From assembly GCA_039932095.1 (NCBI GenBank), contig JBDTQR010000212.1:1-7510 (forward strand): DNA of 7,510 nt. The letters are read 5' to 3'. The translations under genes and the position numbers were made by a program. Source of the stretch: Stagnihabitans sp039932095 (lineage in GTDB: Bacteria; Pseudomonadota; Alphaproteobacteria; Rhodobacterales; Rhodobacteraceae). Shown here piece after piece: positions 1 through 5,727 of this stretch. The notes beneath the pieces were generated by a model, which saw only the letters and a list, made by a program, of their open reading frames with translations, did no database searches and had not been told where the DNA came from. Each line of letters starts with the position of its first letter. Positions within the stretch are counted from its first letter, which is position 1.

Positions 1-366
1 CTGGTTGATCTTCTTGCGGCCCTGGTCGCCCTCTTTCTTCAGCTGCTCCAGTGCCGGGATCATCGAGGCCAGCAGCTGAATGATGATCGAGGATGAGATG
101 TAGGGCATCACGCCAAGCGCAAAAATCCCCATCCGCTTGATGGCGCCACCGGTGAACATGCTGAGCATGCCGCCCAGACCCGACCCGGCATGGTCCATGA
201 AGTTCCTGAGCGCGGTGCCGTCGATCCCGGGAACCGGGATGAACGTGCCCGCGCGGTAGACCATCAGCAACAGCACGGTGTAAAGAATGCGCTGCCGCAG
301 ATCGGTCGCCTTGCCAAGCGCCCCCCAGCTGAGGTTCGCGGCCATTTGTTCGGCGGCTGATGCCAT
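1..366 (-). CDS. secY: Protein translocase subunit SecY, N-terminal part (runs off the window)
   Basis: SecY is the channel subunit of the SecYEG translocon in the inner membrane; it exports unfolded proteins and inserts membrane proteins. The 122 codons present read in frame to base 1, about a quarter of a normal SecY of 430-460 residues. The ATG at 366-364 opens MASAAEQMAANLSWGALGKA. A first hydrophobic segment follows at about residues 26-44 and ends in the characteristic FIPVPGID. Then come a glycine-rich plug-like stretch with MFTGGAIKRMGIFALGVMPY and the second membrane segment YISSSIIIQLLASMIPAL, all typical of SecY. A GGAG lies about 10 nt upstream. The gene is last in this part of the cluster, 108 nt after rplO, as expected for the end of an spc operon. 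The 108-nt gap holds a strong hairpin (see 396-426). The identification is secure; the C-terminus is outside the window. Confidence 0.97.
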   Translation of the reverse strand, partial: MASAAEQMAANLSWGALGKATDLRQRILYTVLLLMVYRAGTFIPVPGIDGTALRNFMDHAGSGLGGMLSMFTGGAIKRMGIFALGVMPYISSSIIIQLLASMIPALEQLKKEGDQGRKKINQ

Positions 367-395
367 GACGGATGCTCCATGAGCAGGATTGATAA

Positions 396-426
396 CGCCG
401 CCGTCCCGGTTTTCCGGTCGGCGGCG
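396..426 (-). promoter_or_regulatory. Strong hairpin in the rplO-secY intergenic spacer
   Basis: The arms CGCCGCCG (396-403) and CGGCGGCG (419-426) are perfect 8-bp complements. A nested CCGG/CCGG stem closes a four-base loop (TTTT on plus, AAAA on minus). On the minus transcript the hairpin sits about 30 nt upstream of the secY start and is followed only by TTATC, so it lacks the T-run of an efficient intrinsic terminator. It could attenuate transcription into secY, protect the rplO mRNA end, or mark a processing site; the sequence does not decide between these. Confidence 0.55.
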
Positions 427-474
427 GGGAAAACTTGGGTTGATGTAAGCGGTCCTTGGGCCGCCTACAATCCC

Positions 475-972
475 TTATGCTGTTTTACGCACCGACTTGC
501 CGTGCGGTTCCAGCACCGGGGCCACCGTCAGGGTACCGCCCGCCGCAGCCACGGCTTCAATCGCCGAAGCAGAAGCGCCGGTCACGCTAAGCTTGACGGC
601 CGACTTGATCTCACCCTTGCCGAGAATACGGATGCCGTCGCGCTTGTGCCCGGTCAGGCCAGCAGCAACCAGCATGTCCTCGGTGATCTCGTTGGCCACA
701 TCCAGCTTGCCCAGACCGATGAACTTTTCGATCAGGCCGAGGTTGATGACGGCATAGCGCATCTGGTTGGGCTTGGAGAAGCCACGCTTCGGCAAACGCC
801 GGTACAGCGGCATCTGACCGCCTTCATAGCCGCCGATGGCGACGCCCGAACGCGATTTCTGACCCTTGATACCACGGCCAGCGGTCTTGCCCTTGCCCGA
901 ACCCGGACCCCGCGCCACGCGCTTCTGTTTCGGGCTGGACCCCGGATTGTCGTGCAATTCATGCAGTTTCAT
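475..972 (-). CDS. rplO: 50S ribosomal protein L15
   Basis: L15 binds 23S rRNA and helps late assembly of the large subunit. The product is 165 aa and starts MKLHELHDNPGSSPKQKR. A glycine- and basic-rich N-terminal extension that threads into rRNA (about residues 10-50, GPGSGKGKTAGRGIKGQ) is followed by GGYEGGQMPLYRRLPKRGF (48-65). The globular C-terminal domain carries ILGKGEIKSAVKLSVTGAS (116-134) and AGGT, as in the L15 signature. I chose the ATG at 972 because AGGAG lies about 8 nt upstream and this is where L15 homology begins; the frame stays open upstream to 1089 but that part is not L15-like. The C-terminal tail after AGGTL (about 18 residues, PHGKSVRKTA) is longer than in many L15s. 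The gene has its own predicted promoter at 1065-1093 and is followed by secY. Confidence 0.97.
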   Translation of the reverse strand: MKLHELHDNPGSSPKQKRVARGPGSGKGKTAGRGIKGQKSRSGVAIGGYEGGQMPLYRRLPKRGFSKPNQMRYAVINLGLIEKFIGLGKLDVANEITEDMLVAAGLTGHKRDGIRILGKGEIKSAVKLSVTGASASAIEAVAAAGGTLTVAPVLEPHGKSVRKTA

Positions 973-1064
973 GTCGCAAACTCCTATGCCGGAACTGCAC
1001 CCACTGCGACGGCGGGGCAAACGCGGCGATTGTTGATTCTGTGGCGATAGGGGGCCACCGGGGG

Positions 1065-1093
1065 CGTATAGAGGGGACGCCCCCGACAATCAA
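1065..1093 (-). promoter_or_regulatory. Predicted sigma-70-type promoter for rplO-secY
   Basis: On the minus strand a -35 box TTGATT (1093-1088) is separated by exactly 17 nt from a -10 box TATACG (1070-1065), followed by a CCCC discriminator. The expected start is near 1058, giving a leader of about 86 nt before rplO. The same -10 with the same spacing occurs upstream of rpmC (6038-6066), which supports both calls. G instead of T at position -7 is the promoter type that depends on CarD in Rhodobacter sphaeroides. It lies just after the GFA gene and lets rplO-secY be transcribed despite the terminator after rpmD. Confidence 0.7.
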
Positions 1094-1120
1094 CCCGGTT
1101 CATCCAGCATCACTCACCGA

Positions 1121-1141
1121 GTAGGTCGGGCGCAAGCCCGA
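1121..1141. repeat. REP-like small hairpin with GTAG head
   Basis: GTAGG is followed by TCGGGC (1126-1131), a GCAA tetraloop and GCCCGA (1136-1141), a perfect 6-bp stem. A GTAG tetranucleotide beside a short GC-rich hairpin is the hallmark of bacterial REP elements, which are mobilised by TnpA-REP (RAYT) proteins. Only one copy is in the window, so a repeat family cannot be shown here. It lies just past the stop of the GFA gene and could also work as its 3' end, although no T-run follows on either strand. Confidence 0.45.
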
Positions 1142-1148
1142 TTCCCCC

Positions 1149-1589
1149 TCAGATCCCGGTCGGCCAGGCAAAGTCCATCCGCAACCCGCTGTAAACCGGG
1201 CGACCGTCGGTGGGCTTGGGATAGCCCTTTGTCTCGTCCCAGAACGCGTGATAGCTGGCCTTGGGGAAATGGGCGTCGTCATAGCCCATCACATTCGGCA
1301 CGGCGACGCGGATGCGGTGCTGTTTGTCGTCCAGCAGCAGCGCGGCGCCGCATTCTGCACAGGTGCACAGTTCCAGCGGGCCGTTGGGGTTATTGGCGTT
1401 GAACGGCTGGCGCTTCAATTTTTCGGGATGGTCGACTTTCAGGTCGCCATAGTTGAAGAACGCCACATGGGTGAACTGTTGCCCGGTCACCGATTTGCAC
1501 ACATTGCAATGGCACTCATGATTGTCGATCGGCTCGGCGTTCGAGGTCACATGCACATGCGCGCAACCGCCTTCATATTTTGCAGCCAT
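1149..1589 (-). CDS. GFA / CENP-V family zinc protein inserted between rpmD and rplO
   Basis: The product is 146 aa and of the GFA (glutathione-dependent formaldehyde-activating enzyme-like)/CENP-V fold, a cytosolic zinc-binding domain; most members have no proven substrate. The cysteine pattern is visible: GGCAH at 7-11, CHCNVC at 26-31 (C26, C28, C31, the catalytic-zinc triad of Gfa) and CTCAECG at 75-81, where C77 and C80 form the CxxC of the structural zinc site. The first motif is normally CxC; here it is C9-A-H11, so histidine may replace one ligand. The start at 1589 is chosen because GGGAGGAAATT directly precedes it; a start eight codons upstream (1613) would put the Shine-Dalgarno sequence inside the gene. 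It lies in the same direction as the ribosomal genes, after an intrinsic terminator, so it depends on read-through or on a weak promoter I could not identify. Function in ribosome biology is unproven; the position may be incidental. Confidence 0.85.
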   Translation of the reverse strand: MAAKYEGGCAHVHVTSNAEPIDNHECHCNVCKSVTGQQFTHVAFFNYGDLKVDHPEKLKRQPFNANNPNGPLELCTCAECGAALLLDDKQHRIRVAVPNVMGYDDAHFPKASYHAFWDETKGYPKPTDGRPVYSGLRMDFAWPTGI

Positions 1590-1680
1590 AATTTCCTCCC
1601 CAAAACACCCCAACCTCCCTCGGGGCAGGGGATCATGTTAGCACGGCGCAACCGACTGGGAAGAGTGTTTTCGCATAAGC

Positions 1681-1707
1681 AAAACGCCCCACCAAGCGGC
1701 GGGGCGT
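1681..1707 (-). terminator. Intrinsic terminator after rpmD
   Basis: On the minus strand the arms ACGCCCCGCC and GGTGGGGCGT form a 10-bp stem (one G-U pair) around a GCTT tetraloop. TTTT follows directly, counting the last stem base, and A residues precede the stem. It begins about 33 nt after the rpmD stop and lies about 90 nt before the GFA start. The stem is strong and the T-run short, so termination may be partial. It would end the rpmC-to-rpmD transcript, which fits with rplO having its own promoter. Confidence 0.75.
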
Positions 1708-1739
1708 CTTTCGCGCAGGTCGGCCGACAGCCTGGCTGT

Positions 1740-1958
1740 TCAGCCGCGCTCTTCGATGATCTCGACCATGTGACGGACCGCATGGACCATGCCGCGGATC
1801 GAGGGGGTATCCTCAAGCTCGCGGGTGCGGCGGATCTTGTTCAGGCCCAGACCTTTCAGGGTCGCGGTCTGTACGGCCGGACGGCGTGCTGCAGATTTGG
1901 TCTGCATCACGACGATGGTCTTCTTGGTGGCCGGGGTTGCTTCGGGTTTCTTCGCCAC
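1740..1958 (-). CDS. rpmD: 50S ribosomal protein L30, GTG start
   Basis: L30 is a small 23S rRNA-binding protein of the large subunit. The product is 72 aa. The L30 core runs from KTIVV (13-17) through RRPAVQTATLKGLGLNK (25-41), the family's hallmark, and TRELEDTPSIRGMVH (45-59). The likely start is GTG at 1958-1956: GGAGG lies 7 nt upstream within the end of rpsE, and the gap to the rpsE stop is 2 nt. A TTG two codons upstream (1964) would leave only 1 nt after the Shine-Dalgarno. The N-terminus MAKKPEATPATKKTIVV is about ten residues longer than the usual MAKTIVV. There is no internal start to restore the short form, so the extension is probably real. This is the last gene before the terminator at 1681-1707. 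Confidence 0.95.
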   Translation of the reverse strand: MAKKPEATPATKKTIVVMQTKSAARRPAVQTATLKGLGLNKIRRTRELEDTPSIRGMVHAVRHMVEIIEERG

Positions 1959-1960
1959 GA

Positions 1961-2524
1961 TCAAGCCTCCACAACTTCAGCTTCGGGCTTGCGGAGGATC
2001 TCCGCAACCTTCTTGCCACGCCGTGCCGCAACCTGGCGCGGCGAGGTCTCGGCTTTCAAGCCGTCGATGGTGGCGCGGATCATGTTGTAGGGGTTCGACG
2101 TGCCGATCGACTTGGCAACGACGTCCTGCAGACCCAGCATTTCGAACACGGCGCGCATCGGGCCACCGGCGATGATGCCGGTCCCTGCCACGGCCGAGCG
2201 CATCACGACCTTGCCGGCGCCGTGGCGGCCTTCCATGTCATGGTGCAGCGTACGGCCATCGCGCAGCGCCACGCGGATCATCTGCCGCTTGGCTTGCTCG
2301 GTTGCTTTCCGGATCGCTTCCGGCACTTCCTTGGCCTTGCCCTTGCCGAAGCCGACACGACCACGCTGGTCGCCGACCACAACCAAGGCTGCAAAGCCAA
2401 AGCGCTTGCCGCCTTTTACGGTTTTCGACACCCGGTTGATCGCAACCAGACGGTCGGCGAATTCCGGGGTCTCTTCGGGACGGTTGTTGCCACGATTGTC
2501 CCGGCGGTTATCACGTTCTGCCAT
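1961..2524 (-). CDS. rpsE: 30S ribosomal protein S5
   Basis: S5 sits on the small subunit near the mRNA entry and the body/head junction, and is involved in decoding accuracy. The product is 187 aa. A charged, Arg/Asn-rich N-terminal arm (1-20) precedes the S5 double-stranded-RNA-binding-like domain. This contains RVSKTVKGGKRFGFAALVVV (31-50), the loop where spectinomycin-resistance changes are known to fall, and VGFGKGKAKEVPEAIRKA (57-74). The C-terminal domain has GTGIIAGGPMRAVFEMLG (114-131), SIGTSNPYNMIRAT (139-152) and a tail rich in A, E and V. The ATG at 2524 has GAGGAG upstream and lies 10 nt after rplR. The KTVKGG loop looks wild type, so nothing here predicts spectinomycin resistance. 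Confidence 0.98.
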   Translation of the reverse strand: MAERDNRRDNRGNNRPEETPEFADRLVAINRVSKTVKGGKRFGFAALVVVGDQRGRVGFGKGKAKEVPEAIRKATEQAKRQMIRVALRDGRTLHHDMEGRHGAGKVVMRSAVAGTGIIAGGPMRAVFEMLGLQDVVAKSIGTSNPYNMIRATIDGLKAETSPRQVAARRGKKVAEILRKPEAEVVEA

Positions 2525-2534
2525 TTTGCTCTCC

Positions 2535-2894
2535 TCAGAACTTCAAGCCGCCTTCACGGGCAGCGTCGGCCAAGGCCTTGATCTTACCGTGAAAGAGGAA
2601 ACCGCCGCGATCGAAGTAGCACTCTTCGACACCGGCCTTTTTTGCCCGCTCGGCGATTGCCGAACCAATCTTGGCGGCTGCCTCAACGTTGTTCTTGCCG
2701 ACCATGCCCAGATCCTTCTCCAGAGAAGAAGCCGAGGCTACGGTCACGCCTTTCACATCATCGATCAGTTGCACCGAGATATTTTTGTTGGAGCGGTGAA
2801 CCGACAGGCGCAGGCGCCCATGCGATGTCGCTTTAATCTTGTTCCGGACGCGCAGACGGCGCTTGAGGAACAGCTCTCTTTTGCTATTTGCCAT
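2535..2894 (-). CDS. rplR: 50S ribosomal protein L18
   Basis: L18 binds 5S rRNA and helps bring it, with L5, to the central protuberance of the large subunit. The 119-aa product is the usual length. The basic N-terminus (FLKRRLRVRNKIKATSHGRL, 9-28) is followed by RLSVHRSNKNISVQLIDD (29-46) and the helical VGKNNVEAAAKIGSAIAERA (65-84). The C-terminal FDRGGFLFHGKIKALADAAR (94-113), ending in EGGLKF, is the strongest family signature. The ATG at 2894 has only a weak GAGAG ribosome-binding sequence, 12 nt after the rplF stop, so translational coupling to rplF is likely. Confidence 0.98.
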   Translation of the reverse strand: MANSKRELFLKRRLRVRNKIKATSHGRLRLSVHRSNKNISVQLIDDVKGVTVASASSLEKDLGMVGKNNVEAAAKIGSAIAERAKKAGVEECYFDRGGFLFHGKIKALADAAREGGLKF

Positions 2895-2906
2895 TTCTCT
2901 CGCCCT

Positions 2907-3440
2907 TTACTTCTTCTTGCCTTCCTTGCGGAACACGAACTCGCCCTTGTAGCGGATGCCCTTGCCCTTGTAGGGCTCGGGCTTGCGCCACTCGCGGATG
3001 TTCGCAGCGACCTGACCAACCAGCTGTTGATCAATGCCTTCCACAACGATTTCGGTCTGCTTCGGAGAGGAAACGGTGACGCCTTCAGGCACCTCGAAGA
3101 TCACTTCGTGGCTGAAGCCCAGTTGCAGTTGAAGGTCCTTGCCCTTCATCGCAGCCCGGTAACCCACGCCCTGGATTTCCATTTCCTTCTTGAAGCCGGT
3201 GGTCACGCCCTCAACGAGGTTGGCGATCATCGACCGCGACATGCCCCATTGTGCCCTCGCACGCTTGGACAAGCCACGCGGGGTCACCTTGACGGCGTCG
3301 TTTTCGATGGTCAGCGTCACATCATCGCCAGCGGTGAAGCTGCGGGTGCCTTTCGGCCCCTTCACTTCAACGGTCTGGCCCGAAATGGTGGCGCTGACGC
3401 CCTTGGCCATGGGGACTGGTTTCTTGCCGATACGAGACAT
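2907..3440 (-). CDS. rplF: 50S ribosomal protein L6
   Basis: L6 lies near the factor-binding site of the large subunit and contacts the sarcin-ricin region of 23S rRNA. The 177-aa product is of normal length and begins MSRIGKKPVPMAKGV. Two homologous alpha/beta domains are visible: the first around 13-80, with KGPKGTRSF (27-35) and WGMSRSMIANLVEGVTTGF (65-83), and the second from about 84. The latter carries GVGYRA (91-96), LGFSHEV (107-113) and the signature PEPYKGKGIRY (154-164), then a lysine-rich end EGKKK. GGGGAGGG precedes the ATG by about 6 nt, and the gap to rpsH is 12 nt. Confidence 0.98.
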   Translation of the reverse strand: MSRIGKKPVPMAKGVSATISGQTVEVKGPKGTRSFTAGDDVTLTIENDAVKVTPRGLSKRARAQWGMSRSMIANLVEGVTTGFKKEMEIQGVGYRAAMKGKDLQLQLGFSHEVIFEVPEGVTVSSPKQTEIVVEGIDQQLVGQVAANIREWRKPEPYKGKGIRYKGEFVFRKEGKKK

Positions 3441-3452
3441 TATACCCTCCCC

Positions 3453-3845
3453 TTAGAATACGGTGCAGAGCACTTCGCCGCCAACATTGGCGGTGCGTGC
3501 TGCTGCATCGGACATGACGCCTTTCGGCGTCGACACGATGGAAACGCCCAGACCGTTGCGCACGGTCGGGATGTCTTTGACTCCCATGTAAACCCGGCGG
3601 CCGGGTTTGGAGACGCGCTTGATTTCGCGGATGACCGGGGTGCCTTCGAAGTATTTCAGGCTGATGGTCAACTCGCCCTGACCGTTGTCGGTCGTGGCGC
3701 TTTCGTAGCCGCGGATATAGCCTTCACCCGCCAGCACATCCAGCACCCAGGCCCGCAGCTTCGAAGCCGGGGTCTTGACGGTGGATTTGCCGCGCAGTTG
3801 GGCGTTGCGGATACGGGTCAGCATATCGCCGAGAGGATCGTTCAT
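3453..3845 (-). CDS. rpsH: 30S ribosomal protein S8
   Basis: S8 is a primary 16S rRNA-binding protein for the central domain; in Escherichia coli it also represses the spc operon by binding its own mRNA. The 130-aa product begins MNDPLGDMLTRIRNAQ, the usual S8 start. It continues with KYFEGTPVIREIKRVSKPGR (64-83) and RVYMG. It has the family signature NGLGVSIVSTPKGVMSDAAA (97-116) and ends GGEVLCTVF. I looked for, but cannot define by eye, an S8-binding site in the rplX/rplE region. A G-rich Shine-Dalgarno (AAGGGGGG) precedes the ATG, 15 nt after rpsN. Confidence 0.98.
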   Translation of the reverse strand: MNDPLGDMLTRIRNAQLRGKSTVKTPASKLRAWVLDVLAGEGYIRGYESATTDNGQGELTISLKYFEGTPVIREIKRVSKPGRRVYMGVKDIPTVRNGLGVSIVSTPKGVMSDAAARTANVGGEVLCTVF

Positions 3846-3860
3846 AATCTGTTGCCCCCC

Positions 3861-4166
3861 TTACCAGCTCGATTTGACCATGCCGGGGATCTGGCCGAAC
3901 GAGGCGAGATCACGCAGCATGATGCGCGAGAGTTTGAGTTTGCGATAAACTGCATGCGGACGTCCGGTCAGCTGGCAGCGGTTGTGGATACGGGTCGCCG
4001 AAGAGTTGCGCGGCATTGCGGCCAGTTTGGTGGTCGCCTTGAAACGCTCTTCAATCGGTTTGGTCTGGTCGTAGATCACCGCCTTCAGTGCCGCGCGCTT
4101 GGAAGCATATTGCTTCGTCAGCTTGGCGCGCTTCACTTCGCGGTTCACCATGGATACTTTTGCCAT
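3861..4166 (-). CDS. rpsN: 30S ribosomal protein S14, zinc-independent long form
   Basis: S14 is in the head of the small subunit near the decoding region. The product is 101 aa, the length of the long zinc-free form. The signature spans 61-88: HNRCQLTGRPHAVYRKLKLS, then RIMLRDLA. Only one cysteine (C64) is present, so the four-cysteine zinc ribbon of the short S14 type is absent. The N-terminal helix-rich basic part (1-50) precedes AAMPRNSSATR (49-59), and the end SFGQIPGMVKSSW is typical. GAGGAA lies upstream of the ATG, and the gap to rplE is 18 nt. Confidence 0.98.
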   Translation of the reverse strand: MAKVSMVNREVKRAKLTKQYASKRAALKAVIYDQTKPIEERFKATTKLAAMPRNSSATRIHNRCQLTGRPHAVYRKLKLSRIMLRDLASFGQIPGMVKSSW

Positions 4167-4184
4167 TGTTCAGGTTCCTCGCGA

Positions 4185-4745
4185 TCAGGACGTGAAGGGC
4201 ATGTTGAATTGCTTCAACAGCGCCTTCGCTTCCGCGTCGGTCTTTGCGGTGGTGCAGATGATGATGTCCATGCCGAGCACTTCATCGACTTTGTCGAATT
4301 CGATCTCGGGGAACACGATTTGCTCTTTCAGGCCCATGGCATAGTTGCCACGGCCATCGAAGGACGAACCCTTCACGCCACGGAAGTCGCGGACGCGGGG
4401 CAGCGCAATCGTGACCAGACGGTCGAAGAATTCATACATCCGGTCGCCGCGCAGCGTCACCTTGCAGCCCAGCGGCATTTCTTCGCGAACCCGGAAGGAA
4501 GCAACCGACTTCTTGGCGTGGGTGATGACGGCCTTTTGACCGGCGATCAGCGTCAGCTCTTCAGCGGCTTTCTTGACCTTCTTGGTGTCCTTGACGGCTT
4601 CGCCGACGCCCATGTTGATCACGATCTTGTCCAGACGCGGGATCTGCATGTCGTTCGTGTAGCCGAACTGTTCTTTCAGCGCCGCGCGGAACTGGCTCTG
4701 ATACAGGGCCTTCAGGCGCGGGGTATAGGTGGCTTGGTCGAGCAT
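4185..4745 (-). CDS. rplE: 50S ribosomal protein L5
   Basis: L5 binds 5S rRNA in the central protuberance and contacts the small subunit and P-site tRNA. The 186-aa product is of family length. Landmarks are MQIPRLDKIVINMGVGEAV (33-51), QKAVITHAKKSVASFRVREE (70-89), PLGCKVTLRG (91-100), YEFFDRLVTIALPRVRDFRG (104-123) with the following GNYAMGLKEQIVFPEI (133-148), and the C-terminal MDIIICTTAKTDAEAKALL (159-177). The start ATG shares one base with the rplX stop (TGATG), and GGAGG lies 7 nt upstream inside rplX, so the two are translationally coupled. Confidence 0.98.
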   Translation of the reverse strand: MLDQATYTPRLKALYQSQFRAALKEQFGYTNDMQIPRLDKIVINMGVGEAVKDTKKVKKAAEELTLIAGQKAVITHAKKSVASFRVREEMPLGCKVTLRGDRMYEFFDRLVTIALPRVRDFRGVKGSSFDGRGNYAMGLKEQIVFPEIEFDKVDEVLGMDIIICTTAKTDAEAKALLKQFNMPFTS

Positions 4746-5050
4746 CAGATGGCCTCCCCGGTGGTCTTGGCGAAGCGGATCTTCTTGTCGCCGTCCATAC
4801 GGAAACCGACGCGGGTTGGCTTGCCGGCACTGTCCAGCAACGCAAGGTTGGACAGGTCGATCGGCATCGGCTTGGCCACACGGCCGCCTTGGGTGGTCTG
4901 CGATTGCTTGGTGTGGCGGATCGCGATGTTCAGACCTTCGACAATGGCCTGATTGGCTTTCGGCGACACCGACGAAATCTCGCCGTTGCGGCCCTTGTCC
5001 TTGCCGGTCAACACGACAACCTTGTCGCCTTTTTTGAGCTTAGCGGCCAT
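4745..5050 (-). CDS. rplX: 50S ribosomal protein L24
   Basis: L24 is an assembly-initiator protein that binds the 5' end of 23S rRNA and lies near the exit tunnel. The 101-aa product opens with a KOW motif, KLKKGDKVVVLTGKDKGRNG (4-23), followed by EISSVSPKANQAIVEGLNIA (24-43). HTKQSQTTQGG (46-56) and PIDLSNLALLD (63-73) follow, and the C-terminal RVGFRMDGDKKIRFAKTTG (80-98) is typical. It overlaps rplN by one base (TGATG) and rplE by one base. A GGAGG lies 7 nt before its ATG, within the end of rplN. Confidence 0.98.
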   Translation of the reverse strand: MAAKLKKGDKVVVLTGKDKGRNGEISSVSPKANQAIVEGLNIAIRHTKQSQTTQGGRVAKPMPIDLSNLALLDSAGKPTRVGFRMDGDKKIRFAKTTGEAI

Positions 5051-5418
5051 CAGAGCACCTCCGGAGCCAGCGAGATGATCTTCATGAAGTTCTTGGCGCG
5101 CAGTTCACGGACAACCGGCCCGAAGATCCGCGTGCCGACCGGTTCACCCTGGTTGTTCAGGATGACGGCGGCGTTGCGGTCAAAACGGATGGTGGTGCCG
5201 TCTTCGCGACGAACTTCCTTGGCGGTGCGCACGACGACGGCCTTGCGGACGTCGCCCTTCTTCACACGGCCTTTCGGAATGGCTTCCTTGACCGACACCA
5301 CGATGATGTCGCCCACGGATGCATAGCGGCGGTGCGAACCGCCCAGAACCTTGATGCACTGAACTCGGCGTGCGCCGGAGTTGTCAGCGACATCCAGATT
5401 GGTCTGCATCTGGATCAT
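5050..5418 (-). CDS. rplN: 50S ribosomal protein L14
   Basis: L14 binds 23S rRNA at the subunit interface. The 122-aa product is the standard length and begins MIQMQTNLDVADNSGARRVQ, which is close to invariant in this family. The L14 signature region runs through SVGDIIVVSVKEAIPKGRVK (34-53) and KGDVRKAVVVRTAKEVRR, then FDRNAAVILNNQGEPVGTRI (79-98) and FGPVVRELR. GGGAG lies 8 nt before the ATG. The preceding gap to rpsQ (59 nt) is the widest in the block; I saw no convincing promoter there. Confidence 0.98.
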   Translation of the reverse strand: MIQMQTNLDVADNSGARRVQCIKVLGGSHRRYASVGDIIVVSVKEAIPKGRVKKGDVRKAVVVRTAKEVRREDGTTIRFDRNAAVILNNQGEPVGTRIFGPVVRELRAKNFMKIISLAPEVL

Positions 5419-5477
5419 TTAGTCTACTCCCGACCTTTGGGCACTTGTCCCAGGGTTTCGATGGAGCTGTTCAGGGC

Positions 5478-5717
5478 TTACGCTTGCGCGTCAACAACCA
5501 CCGTCCAGCGTTTGGATTTCGAGATCGGCGCACATTCCTCGATGCGGACGGTGTCACCGGTCTTGAACTTGTTCTCCGCATCATGAGCGCGGTATTTTTT
5601 CGTGCTGCGGACAGTCTTGTGCAGCACCGGATGCTTGAAGCGGCGCTCGACCAGAACCGTGATGGTCTGCTCGTTTTTGTCAGAGGTCACGACGCCCTGA
5701 AGAATACGTTTCGGCAT
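5478..5717 (-). CDS. rpsQ: 30S ribosomal protein S17
   Basis: S17 is an early-binding small-subunit protein with an OB fold that contacts the 5' domain of 16S rRNA. The product is 79 aa. It begins MPKRILQGVVTSDKNEQTIT (1-20), continues VERRFKHPVLHKTVRSTKKY (23-42) and has the family signature GDTVRIEECAPISKSKRW (54-71). It starts 10 nt after the rpmC stop. Confidence 0.97.
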   Translation of the reverse strand: MPKRILQGVVTSDKNEQTITVLVERRFKHPVLHKTVRSTKKYRAHDAENKFKTGDTVRIEECAPISKSKRWTVVVDAQA

Positions 5718-5727
5718 GGCGGTCCCC

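Noticed and set aside
379..1050. Plus-strand open frame of 223 codons antisense to rplO
   Set aside because: It mirrors rplO, has no motif and no ribosome-binding site, and fits the shadow pattern of GC-rich coding DNA.
973..1089. Possible 39-residue N-terminal extension of L15
   Set aside because: The frame is open, but AGGAG sits 8 nt before the ATG at 972, L15 homology begins there, and the extension would overlap the predicted promoter and start site.
1590..1680. Promoter for the GFA gene around TAACAT on the minus strand
   Set aside because: The -10-like box has no -35 better than two matches at 16-18 nt spacing, so I left it out of the annotation.
1248..2090. Plus-strand open frame of 280 codons across the GFA gene, rpmD and rpsE
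   Set aside because: It is antisense to three supported genes, crosses the terminator, and shows no protein motif.
2100..4952. A 950-codon open frame on the plus strand antisense to six or more ribosomal genes
   Set aside because: It lies wholly opposite rplX to rpsE, whose products are certain, and its translation is His/Ala/Arg-rich without recognisable domains. Long antisense frames are expected in high-GC DNA.
4185..5050. S8-binding autoregulatory site near rplX/rplE, as in Escherichia coli
   Set aside because: No helix with the S8-binding core could be recognised by eye; a covariance search would be needed.
5419..5477. Weak hairpin TTTGGG/CCCAGG between rpsQ and rplN
   Set aside because: The stem depends on wobble pairs on the plus strand and has mismatches on the transcribed minus strand, and no T-run follows.
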